Below, one piece after another: positions 1-6,122 of a stretch of DNA of 6,433 nucleotides. Location: assembly GCA_021443605.1 (NCBI GenBank), contig JABUTQ010000158.1:1-6433 (forward strand), given 5' to 3'. Each line of letters starts with the position of its first letter. The first letter of the stretch is position 1. The notes beneath the pieces were generated by a model that did no database searches, was not told the DNA's origin, and saw only the letters and a program-made list of their open reading frames with translations. This DNA comes from Bacteroidales bacterium (GTDB lineage Bacteria > Bacteroidota > Bacteroidia > Bacteroidales > UBA932). The position numbers and the translations under genes are program-made.

Positions 1-1431
1 AAGTTCGCTCCGTTCACGCTCAAGGGAGACGAGACCGCCGTGCTTCAGATCTCATCATTCCCCTCTATCGACTATAACGGCACATTGTCTTATTTCGTAA
101 ACTATCCTTACGACTGCACCGAACAGCTTGCTGCAAAGGGACTTGCACTCGTATCAATCAGAGATATGCTCTCAGAGGAGAAGAAGGCCGAGTGCGATGC
201 AGCCATCAAGGAGACAATTGCAAAACTCGTCTCACGCCAAGGCTCTGACGGAGGGTTCTGCTACTGGCCGGGTGGTTACACAAACGACTGGATTTCATCT
301 ATGGCGGGCGAATTCCTCGTAAGGGCAAAGAATGTCGGATTCGAGGTGCAGAAAGATATGCTCGATAATTGGAGCAAGTTCCAGAAGCGTCGTGCAGGGG
401 TGTTCAGCGAAAAGACAAATGTTTATCTCGAGGATTTGGAGCAGGCATACAGACTCTATACTCTGGCTCTCAATTCGCAGACGGAATCCGGTGCAATGAA
501 CCGCTTGAAAGAGTCTCAATACACTTCTCCTCAAGCTAAATGGAGACTTGCCGCAGCATACGCGATTGCCGGCAAGAAGAATATCGCCAAAGAGATAATC
601 GCTGACTTGCAGACAGAAGTTGCCGAGTATGCAGAAACCCGCCTGTTTGGTTCAGCATCAAGAGACAGGGCGATGTATCTTCAGACTCTTGCCTTGTCTG
701 ACGAACTCACAAAGGCAATGCCTTTGGCTGAGCAGGTTGCAGCATTTGTGGCTGAAAACGGTTATGACACACAAAATCTCGCATTCTCTGCAGTGGCTCT
801 CTACGAGCTTGCACAGAAGATGAAGCCGGGTGACGTAACTGCCACTGTCACAAGCGGAAGCAACAAGTATGAGTGCAAGTCAGGCACTTCTTGGATGGAA
901 ATTGTGGCTCCCGATGCAGGGGAAATTGCAATCAAGAACAACGCCGCTTCGGGTATAATCTATGCTTCATATATGACCAAGGCCCGCGCAAGGGACAAGG
1001 CATTCAACACTGCCGCCAATAACGGCGTAAGCATCAACCTCGAGTTTGTGGACAAGAGCGGAAAGACCGTCAACTACACGTCACTCTCTCAGGGCACCGA
1101 CTTCAAAGCCGTGATTACCGTGAAGAATCTCAGTCCCGTGACAGTTCAGAACAATATGGCACTTGTGTTCACTGCACCTTCCGGATGGGGCATCTTCAAC
1201 GACAGGCTTCATAGTGACAGCACTCTTGAAGGTGTTGAATATCAGGATATAAGAGAGGATAAGGAACTCCTTTACTTCTCTCTTGGGGCAGGTCAGGCAA
1301 AGACTTTCACAATCAATCTTACCGCCAAATATCAGGGCGAATTTGTGCTGCCTGCAGTGATGTGTGAGAATATGTACGACAACAAGGTCAATGCTCATAC
1401 CTACACGACTAAAGTGGCTGTTACCAAGTAG
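1..1431 (+). CDS. Alpha-2-macroglobulin family protein, C-terminal part (5' end outside window)
   Basis: Frame 1 is open from the first base to a TAG at 1429-1431, giving the last 476 residues; the GTG at 40 is internal, not a start. Visible residues 35-42 read YPYDCTEQ, and C39-T-E-Q42 (bases 115-126) is the CxEQ thioester motif of macroglobulins and complement proteins. The alpha/alpha toroid of the thioester domain follows, with QGSDGGFCYWPGG at about residues 80-92. The end, from about residue 385, is beta-rich with the family's YQDIRED, YF-L and MYDN signatures and resembles the receptor-binding-like domain. Bacterial A2Ms are large periplasmic proteins, often lipoproteins, thought to trap proteases covalently after bait-region cleavage. 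The retained Cys and Gln suggest a thioester-competent member, like E. coli YfhM and unlike thioester-less YfaS. The N-terminal domains, bait region and any signal peptide lie outside the window. The next gene, pbpC, starts inside this one, the usual A2M partner arrangement. Confidence 0.95.
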   Translation, partial: KFAPFTLKGDETAVLQISSFPSIDYNGTLSYFVNYPYDCTEQLAAKGLALVSIRDMLSEEKKAECDAAIKETIAKLVSRQGSDGGFCYWPGGYTNDWISSMAGEFLVRAKNVGFEVQKDMLDNWSKFQKRRAGVFSEKTNVYLEDLEQAYRLYTLALNSQTESGAMNRLKESQYTSPQAKWRLAAAYAIAGKKNIAKEIIADLQTEVAEYAETRLFGSASRDRAMYLQTLALSDELTKAMPLAEQVAAFVAENGYDTQNLAFSAVALYELAQKMKPGDVTATVTSGSNKYECKSGTSWMEIVAPDAGEIAIKNNAASGIIYASYMTKARARDKAFNTAANNGVSINLEFVDKSGKTVNYTSLSQGTDFKAVITVKNLSPVTVQNNMALVFTAPSGWGIFNDRLHSDSTLEGVEYQDIREDKELLYFSLGAGQAKTFTINLTAKYQGEFVLPAVMCENMYDNKVNAHTYTTKVAVTK

Positions 1432-3688
1432 TCTGCTTTTTGCAGGCCTTATAGTTTGGCTGTTCATCGTGCCTCTGCACCTTTTCAGGGACATTCCCTG
1501 TTCAACGGTGGTGGAGGCACGGGACGGGCAGCTGATGGGGGCGAGGGTCGCTGATGACGGGCAGTGGCGGTTTCCCGCCGTAAGCGAAGTCCCGCAAAAG
1601 TATTCCCGCGCCGTTATCGAATTTGAAGACAGATATTTCAAATATCACCCCGGAGTAAATCCAATATCAATTGCAAAAGCGCTTGCCAGGAATATCCGCG
1701 CGGGGCATATCGTAAGCGGAGGAAGCACCATCACTATGCAGGTGATACGCCTTTCCCGCAGCCGGCAGCGCAAACTTTCCGAAAAAATAATAGAAGCGGT
1801 TCTGGCCATCCGGCTCGATTTACGATATTCCAAAGACGAGATATTGGCACTGTATGCTTCCTATGCCCCCTTTGGCGGGAATGTCGTGGGGATAGAGGCT
1901 GCCGCCTGGCGCTATTGGGGACATTCTGCCGATGACCTTTCGTGGGCGGAGGCGGCAACGCTCGCTGTGCTCCCGAATTCCCCCTCGATGATACACCTTT
2001 CCCGAAACAGAGATGCCCTCCTTGCAAAGCGCAACCGCTTGTTGCACAAGCTTCTTGATAGGGGAATAATAGATGAGACCACTTGCTCGCTCGCAGTGGA
2101 GGAGCCCCTTCCGTCTGAGGTGCAGCCGCTCCCCTCATACGCTCCGCATCTTGTTGAATATTACCACAGTACAGCTCACGGAAAGCGCACTCGCACAGCC
2201 ATCGATCTCCCTCTCCAGATTCGTCTGGAAGACGTTATGAGAGTCTATAACGGACGATATTCGATGGAGGGAATTTCAGATATTGCATCCGTTGTGGTGG
2301 ATGTTCCAACCGGAGACGTTATCGCATACGTTGGAAACGTGGGGTATGATAGCGGTCGGGAAGGGGCTCAGGTGGATATCGCGCGCTCACCGAGAAGCAC
2401 GGGAAGTATTCTCAAGCCATTGCTCTATTGTGCTGTGCTTGAGGAGGGTGACATTTTGCCCTATACTCTTGTTCCGGATCTGCCTGTAAATCTTTCAGGG
2501 TTTTCTCCTCAAAACTACGACCACACTTTCAGTGGCGCTGTTTCTGCCGATGAGGCGCTGGCGCGAAGTCTCAACGTGCCATCGGTTCACCAGCTCCGCA
2601 AATATGGAGTGGAACGATTCAAATCTCTTCTGACAGAAGCGGGGATGACCACTCTCAACAGGAGTGCCGACAATTACGGCCTCTCGCTGATTCTCGGCGG
2701 CGCGGAGGGTAAGCTCCTTGAAATCACACAGATGTATGCTTCTTTGGGCTATGCAATGGTTCACGGCCCGTTTTCAAAGGAGAAGAACCGTTTGGATGGC
2801 AGCTTTCCGTTTCACGATAGGACGGCAATCTGGTACACCCTTGATGCGCTTAAAGAGGTAAATCGCCCGGATGAGCTTGATTATAAAGCAATTCCGTCTG
2901 TTGGAAAAATCGCTTGGAAGACAGGTACAAGTTTCGGTAGTCGTGATGCGTGGGCTGTTGGTGTCACTCCCGGCTATGCCGTGGGGGTGTGGGTTGGAAA
3001 TGCCGACGGGAGCGGCAATCCCCTCATTCTCGGAGCCAAGACCGCCGGTCCCGTGATGCTCGACATCTTTAATCTGCTCAATCGCAAAGGGTGGTTTGAA
3101 GAGCCCTATCCGGATGAATATGTGTTGGCGGAGGTTTGTCGCAGGTCCGGCCATCTCAAAGGGCCGTATTGCAACGAAGTTGATACGCTGTTCCTTCCCA
3201 AGAATGCCCTCCGCAGCGAGGCGTGCCCATATCATATCCCCGTAACTATCACTTCAGATGGTTTGTGGCGTTGTTCGGCATCGGATGCCGGTGCCCATAC
3301 CGTCAGCTGGTTTGTGCTCCCCGCCGCGATGGAGTGGTACTATCGCTCGCGTCATTCGGATTACACACCCCTTCCGCCGTACAGGCCTGGCTCCTCATCT
3401 TCAGTGGGTTATGTGCCTATGCAGTTTATCTATCCCGAAAGCGGAGCCGCTATTCATATTCCAAAACAGATAGATGGCTCTATGAAGGGGGTTGTTTTTA
3501 ATCTTGCCCACAGCAACTCCGATGCGGTTGTCTATTGGCACCTTGACGAAAACTATCTCACTTGTACCGAAAACATCCATCAGATAGAGGTTCTGCCAAC
3601 CCCCGGCGCCCATCGTGTCACCGTTGTCGATAATGCCGGCAACACCCTCTCCGTCTCCTTCTCCGTCACATCCGGCGATATGAGGTAA
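1391..3688 (+). CDS. pbpC: Penicillin-binding protein 1C (bifunctional peptidoglycan glycosyltransferase/transpeptidase)
   Basis: From the ATG at 1391 this encodes 765 residues, close to E. coli PBP1C (770). Residues 8-32 form one membrane anchor after a short basic N-terminus, so the catalytic part is periplasmic. The GT51 domain shows EDRYFKYHPG (catalytic-type Glu about 79), GGSTITMQ (110-117), RKLSEKIIEAVLAIRLDLRYSKDEIL in pieces at about 127-152, FGGNVVGIEAAA (161-172) and EAATLAVLPNSPS (187-199). The transpeptidase domain has SILK (nucleophile Ser339, Lys342), SLN (393-395) and KTGTS (510-514), all intact. The C-terminus has a cysteine-containing PBP1C segment (about 583-628) and a beta domain like BiPBP_C. 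It polymerises lipid II; PBP1C transpeptidation is poorly understood. The start is chosen because AAGG lies at 1384-1387 and the anchor begins just after; a GTG at 1364 would add nine residues. The 41-base overlap with the A2M gene suggests one operon with coupled translation. Confidence 0.95.
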   Translation: MLIPTRLKWLLPSSLLFAGLIVWLFIVPLHLFRDIPCSTVVEARDGQLMGARVADDGQWRFPAVSEVPQKYSRAVIEFEDRYFKYHPGVNPISIAKALARNIRAGHIVSGGSTITMQVIRLSRSRQRKLSEKIIEAVLAIRLDLRYSKDEILALYASYAPFGGNVVGIEAAAWRYWGHSADDLSWAEAATLAVLPNSPSMIHLSRNRDALLAKRNRLLHKLLDRGIIDETTCSLAVEEPLPSEVQPLPSYAPHLVEYYHSTAHGKRTRTAIDLPLQIRLEDVMRVYNGRYSMEGISDIASVVVDVPTGDVIAYVGNVGYDSGREGAQVDIARSPRSTGSILKPLLYCAVLEEGDILPYTLVPDLPVNLSGFSPQNYDHTFSGAVSADEALARSLNVPSVHQLRKYGVERFKSLLTEAGMTTLNRSADNYGLSLILGGAEGKLLEITQMYASLGYAMVHGPFSKEKNRLDGSFPFHDRTAIWYTLDALKEVNRPDELDYKAIPSVGKIAWKTGTSFGSRDAWAVGVTPGYAVGVWVGNADGSGNPLILGAKTAGPVMLDIFNLLNRKGWFEEPYPDEYVLAEVCRRSGHLKGPYCNEVDTLFLPKNALRSEACPYHIPVTITSDGLWRCSASDAGAHTVSWFVLPAAMEWYYRSRHSDYTPLPPYRPGSSSSVGYVPMQFIYPESGAAIHIPKQIDGSMKGVVFNLAHSNSDAVVYWHLDENYLTCTENIHQIEVLPTPGAHRVTVVDNAGNTLSVSFSVTSGDMR

Positions 3689-3691
3689 ACT

Positions 3692-3789
3692 CGTCATCCT
3701 GAGCGACTTACGTCATCCTGAGCGTCAGCGAAGGATCTCCCCGAACAGTGCTTCTCGAGGAGATTCTTCGGCTTCGCCTCAGAATGACG
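3692..3789. repeat. Intergenic imperfect palindrome of the GTCATCCTGAGCG type, with a duplicated left end
   Basis: The left arm 3711-3740 begins CGTCATCCTGAGCG and ends GAAGGATCTCC. The right arm 3759-3789 is its near reverse complement, ending TCAGAATGACG, with a few mismatches and one single-base indel. The loop is about 18 bases (3741-3758). A 14-base direct copy of the outer left end, CGTCATCCTGAGCG, also sits at 3692-3705, 19 bases upstream. From general knowledge, elements of this type are dispersed between genes in many bacteria, including Bacteroidota; I infer this is one such copy. It starts three bases after the pbpC stop, lies between converging genes and could fold into a long hairpin, so it may also help end transcription, although no clear U-tract follows. 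The right arm supplies the stop codon of the minus-strand gene. Confidence 0.8.
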
Positions 3790-4183
3790 CACTTGCTATA
3801 TGTTCAACTCCGGTCCAGAGCAACTGGTAAGTCACTGCAGCGATGAATTTAGGCAAATCTATCTCCTTTGATATCCCCAAAGAATCGACATACGCACCAG
3901 TGAATAATTCAACGAAACCGGCCTCTGCAATTTCAGGCTCTTCAAGACAAAGTTTCTCCAACAGACAATCTTTAGCGTCATCTCTTTTCAACAGCTCTTT
4001 GGTACCATTGAAGGATGTACTGAACACTATGATACCATCAATTGGATTGTCAAAAAAGAGATAATCACTCATCAAAGGATTGTTCAATATCGTATTGAGC
4101 AACGATTTTGTACTCATCTGGGTGAGATATTCTTCAGGTATTTGCGTCGCAGCCACCACCGAATAAATAATTGACCTTTTCAT
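3779..4183 (-). CDS. Small acidic protein of unknown function, divergent from hipBA
   Basis: An ATG at 4183-4181 opens a 134-residue frame beginning MKRSIIYSVVAATQIPEEYL and ending at TGA (3781-3779). I do not recognise the family. The protein is acidic (19 Asp/Glu against 10 Lys/Arg), seems soluble, has no signal peptide or clear membrane helix, and mixes hydrophobic stretches (DYLFFDNPIDGIIVF, FIAAVTYQLLW) with charged ones, as a folded protein would. An alternative ATG at 4219 would add 12 residues (MHLICREQFFSI); I prefer 4183 because an AGTATC half-site directly precedes it and the sequence reads well from there. No Shine-Dalgarno is visible, which is common in this phylum. The last few residues and the stop fall in the intergenic palindrome, so the C-terminus may have been altered by that element. 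It shares a 162-base divergent control region with hipB, so co-regulation is plausible. Its reality as a gene is likely but not proven. Confidence 0.6.
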   Translation of the reverse strand: MKRSIIYSVVAATQIPEEYLTQMSTKSLLNTILNNPLMSDYLFFDNPIDGIIVFSTSFNGTKELLKRDDAKDCLLEKLCLEEPEIAEAGFVELFTGAYVDSLGISKEIDLPKFIAAVTYQLLWTGVEHIASASF

Positions 4184-4237
4184 GATACTAAAAAACTGTT
4201 CTCTACATATAAGATGCATGAACTCTCAAAATGTATC
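4184..4237. promoter_or_regulatory. Isolated operator half-sites before the divergent minus-strand gene
   Basis: GATACT at 4184-4189 (AGTATC on the minus strand) touches the start codon of the minus-strand gene, and GTATC lies at 4233-4237. Both match half-sites of the palindromes at 4257-4282 and 4324-4339, but neither has a partner half at the six-base spacing. The second overlaps a poor -7-like sequence on the minus strand (TACATTTTG, 4235-4227), which could be that gene's promoter, though I see no convincing -33 box. These may be weak HipB contacts or chance in AT-rich DNA. Confidence 0.3.
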
Positions 4238-4256
4238 AAAAAAAGTGAAAAAAATT

Positions 4257-4282
4257 GAATAGTATCATTTAAGATACTATTC
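4257..4282. promoter_or_regulatory. Probable HipB operator O1: perfect 10-base inverted repeat
   Basis: GAATAGTATC (4257-4266) and GATACTATTC (4273-4282) are exact reverse complements separated by ATTTAA. Such symmetry just upstream of an XRE-family repressor gene is typical of an autoregulatory operator. E. coli HipB binds TATCC-N8-GGATA; this site shares the TATC/GATA ends but with a shorter gap (TATC-N6-GATA). It lies 11 bases upstream of the -33 box of the hipB promoter and between the two divergent genes, so it could serve both. Binding by this HipB is an inference. Confidence 0.7.
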
Positions 4283-4292
4283 TTGTTAAATA

Positions 4293-4324
4293 TTTGTTAT
4301 ATTTGAGTATTGTCTATATTTTTG
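4293..4324 (+). promoter_or_regulatory. Bacteroidota-type promoter for hipBA
   Basis: TTTG at 4293-4296 and TATTTTTG at 4317-4324 match the -33 TTTG and -7 TAnnTTTG consensus exactly, with a 20-base spacer, inside the 19-21 range usual for Bacteroides. Transcription would begin near 4330, giving a leader of roughly 15 bases before the hipB ATG. The last base of the -7 box is the first base of the second operator, so a bound repressor would block initiation. Confidence 0.65.
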
Positions 4325-4339
4325 TATCACATTTGATAC
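4324..4339. promoter_or_regulatory. Probable HipB operator O2 overlapping the hipBA start site
   Basis: GTATC (4324-4328) and GATAC (4335-4339) are inverted with the same six-base gap as operator O1; the right half extends to GATACT but the left half has T instead of A. The centre is 62 bases from that of O1, close to six helical turns, so two repressor dimers could sit on the same DNA face. It covers the expected transcription start and ends seven bases before the hipB ATG. Confidence 0.6.
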
Positions 4340-4345
4340 TAAAAT

Positions 4346-4690
4346 ATGAAGAAACCACTTGACAGATATACCATCTATGATTTCAGCAACGAGGAAATAG
4401 TTTCTGAGATATGTCGCAAAGTAAAGGCACTTAGGCGCAGCTGTTGCTTCTCCCAGCAGGAGTTCGCTGAGCGGAGCGGTGTCTCCATTGCATCTGTAAA
4501 GAGAATCGAAGCCGGCACCATCGCCGACCTGAACATCGGTACCCTAATTAAGATTATGCGCGCCTGTGGCGTACTGGAAGGGTTAGCTGATTTGATTCCC
4601 GAAGTGCCCGAGTCTCCGTTCCTTACCGATAGAAAATCTGGAGCAAAACGCAAGAACTGCAAGTCTACCCTTAAAACTGTCGCAGTATGA
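4346..4690 (+). CDS. hipB: HipB-like XRE-family antitoxin/repressor
   Basis: The gene encodes 114 residues from the ATG at 4346. Residues about 22-78 form a helix-turn-helix domain of the XRE/Cro type; the recognition part runs through FSQQEFAERSGVSIASVKR (35-53), followed by IEAG and a DLNIGTLIKIMRACG helix. After it comes a Pro-rich linker (IPEVPESPF) and a basic tail (about 96-110), probably flexible. The length suits HipB-like proteins that have an extra N-terminal segment (E. coli HipB is 88 residues). The family binds HipA, holds it inactive on operator DNA and represses its own operon. Context supports this: inverted repeats lie just upstream, one overlapping the promoter, and the HipA gene follows with a four-base ATGA overlap. 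No Shine-Dalgarno precedes the start, only an AT-rich leader. The partner and fold are secure; the exact operator contacts are inferred. Confidence 0.92.
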   Translation: MKKPLDRYTIYDFSNEEIVSEICRKVKALRRSCCFSQQEFAERSGVSIASVKRIEAGTIADLNIGTLIKIMRACGVLEGLADLIPEVPESPFLTDRKSGAKRKNCKSTLKTVAV

Positions 4691-5940
4691 CCAAGACTCC
4701 TATAGCCGTGGACGTTATGCTTTGGGATACCTGTATAGGCAGACTCACTTGGGATGCAGGTAAACACCTTTCCATCTTCCAGTTCAGCGAAGAATATGCT
4801 TCGCTTCCGTATGATGTATGCCCCTCTACCCATAAAAAGGGTAGAGCAATGCCAACCGCCTTCTATGGCAAGGCCGGAGACCTGTATCAAGGTCTCCCAG
4901 AGTTCATCGCAGACTCCCTGCCAGACAAGTGGGGTTCAACTCTTTTTGATAAATGGATGACTGACAATCAAGTTAGCCTGATGGACTCCACCCCTCTTTT
5001 GAAACTGTCGTACATCGGTAAAAGGGGAATGGGTGCTCTGGAATTTGTTCCGGAATGTGGCGAGGATGAAGATAGTGAAGCACTGGATATAACCTCGCTT
5101 GCAAATCTCGCATCTGAGGTTTATCTCAACAGATTAAAGGCCGCGCTATCGGAGAGAGAAAGCATCACGATGAAGAAACTGATATACCTTGGAACATCTG
5201 TCGGTGGAAAGCGCCCGAAGGCCGTGGTGGCTTATAACCCTCAGACAGGCATATTTCGTTCGGGTCAGGTGGACCTGCCGGAAGGATTCCGCCACTATAT
5301 CATCAAATTCAAAGAAGATCAGCAGTCCCCCACATCGGAGATTGAGATGATCTGGCATGAGATGGCAAAGGAGGCCGGAATTACCATGATGCCCTGCTTC
5401 CTGAAAGAAATCGATGGCAGAACCCATTTCATAACGGAAAGATTCGACAGAGTTGGCTTAGAGAAGGTGTTCACTCAGACACTGGCTGCCATAATGCCTG
5501 GTGCAGACGACTATATGAAAATGGTCTGGCTCGCCAACACATTGAATCTCCCTCAAGAGGACAAGGACCAGTTGTTCATCCGTATGGTGTTCAACCACGT
5601 TGCCGGAGTCTCCGATGACCACAACAAAAACTTCTCGTTTATGATGGACAAGACCGGCCATTGGCGTCTCTCTCCGGCATACGACGTGATGTTCACGGCG
5701 AACATCTGGGAAGACCGTTCAGCATACATTCACTCGCTCGGCGTGATGGGCAAAAGGTCATCAGTTACAATATCGGACTTCATAGAGTTCGCAGAGGACT
5801 TCGTCGATAATCCGAAAGAGAAGATAGACCGTATCCTCGCAGCAGTCAGCCGCTTCGAACAGTGGTGTGACAACTACCGCATAGATAGTGATGTCAGAGA
5901 GAAAATCCAGTCGGCCCTGAATTACATCAGACCGAAGTAA
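4687..5940 (+). CDS. hipA: HipA-family serine/threonine kinase toxin
   Basis: Full-length HipA of 417 residues (E. coli HipA is 440). The N-terminal subdomain (about 5-120) carries GRLTWD, LPEFIADSLPDKWG and YIGKRGMGALEF. The Gly-rich loop is GTSVGGKRPKA (169-179); its Ser171 may correspond to the autophosphorylated serine of E. coli HipA, though I cannot align it with certainty. Kinase residues look intact: Lys207 in IIKF (ATP contact), ERFDR (251-255), the catalytic loop SDDHNKNFSF (309-318; Asp310 and Asn315 match E. coli D309 and N314) and Asp333 in SPAYD (like D332). E. coli HipA phosphorylates glutamyl-tRNA synthetase, causing growth arrest and persistence; related kinases have other targets, so the substrate here is unknown. 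Translation is probably coupled to hipB through ATGA at 4687-4690. The gene ends in tandem TAA TAA. An 8-base inverted repeat lies early in the gene. No sign of decay. Confidence 0.95.
   Translation: MTKTPIAVDVMLWDTCIGRLTWDAGKHLSIFQFSEEYASLPYDVCPSTHKKGRAMPTAFYGKAGDLYQGLPEFIADSLPDKWGSTLFDKWMTDNQVSLMDSTPLLKLSYIGKRGMGALEFVPECGEDEDSEALDITSLANLASEVYLNRLKAALSERESITMKKLIYLGTSVGGKRPKAVVAYNPQTGIFRSGQVDLPEGFRHYIIKFKEDQQSPTSEIEMIWHEMAKEAGITMMPCFLKEIDGRTHFITERFDRVGLEKVFTQTLAAIMPGADDYMKMVWLANTLNLPQEDKDQLFIRMVFNHVAGVSDDHNKNFSFMMDKTGHWRLSPAYDVMFTANIWEDRSAYIHSLGVMGKRSSVTISDFIEFAEDFVDNPKEKIDRILAAVSRFEQWCDNYRIDSDVREKIQSALNYIRPK
4824..4846 (+). other. Perfect hairpin inside hipA coding sequence
   Basis: CTCTACCC (4824-4831) and GGGTAGAG (4839-4846) are exact reverse complements around the seven-base loop ATAAAAA. 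In the mRNA this could form an eight-pair stem within codons 46-54 of hipA. It could slow early translation of the toxin or be chance. There is no U-tract after it, so it is not a normal terminator. Confidence 0.45.
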
Positions 5941-6122
5941 TAATGTGAGAGTTGAAACTAAAGGACTCATTCCCGGTAAAAGAAAAAGCACAAAAGATTA
6001 AACTTTTTATTGTCAATTGTTTGGATTTTTGTAATTCAGCGACAGATATTTTTCGGGAGAAGTGTCAGTGCCTGACAATTTTGCCCAAGAACCGATAAAA
6101 TTTGACAGATGCAAAATGTGGT
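5941..6122. other. Non-coding stretch between converging genes
   Basis: This AT-rich interval of about 180 bases separates the ends of hipA and the minus-strand gene. I see no convincing small gene, RNA or promoter. It holds one compact inverted repeat (6063-6077, listed separately), a weak AT-only one (AAAAG/CTTTT, 5992-6007) and four TGTCA/TGACA words at 6011, 6063, 6073 and 6103. Confidence 0.6.
6063..6083 (+). terminator. Possible weak terminator after hipA
   Basis: TGTCAG (6063-6068) and CTGACA (6072-6077) form a six-pair stem with a TGC loop, followed by AATTTT. The stem is short, the T-run is only four bases and it lies 120 bases past the hipA stop, so this is a weak candidate. It could equally be a small protein-binding palindrome. 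Confidence 0.3.

Noticed and set aside
1364..1390. Upstream GTG start for pbpC
   Set aside because: It would add nine polar residues before an otherwise typical N-terminus; the ATG at 1391 has AAGG just upstream and places the membrane anchor normally. Not excluded.
1081..1641. 186-codon minus-strand open frame across the A2M/pbpC junction
   Set aside because: It is antisense to two secure genes and its composition is not protein-like for any family; a shadow frame.
3843..4064. 73-codon plus-strand frame opposite the unknown small gene
   Set aside because: It is shorter than the minus-strand frame, Ser/Asn-rich without domain character, and has no promoter or start context.
4298..4305. Second TAnnTTTG match as the hipB -7 box
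   Set aside because: No TTTG lies 19-21 bases upstream of it, unlike the box at 4317-4324.
4375..4890. 171-codon minus-strand open frame across hipB and hipA
   Set aside because: It lies fully opposite two well-supported genes and shows no recognisable domain.
5992..6007. AAAAG / CTTTT inverted repeat as a terminator
   Set aside because: It has only five mostly A-T pairs with an AT loop; too weak to call.
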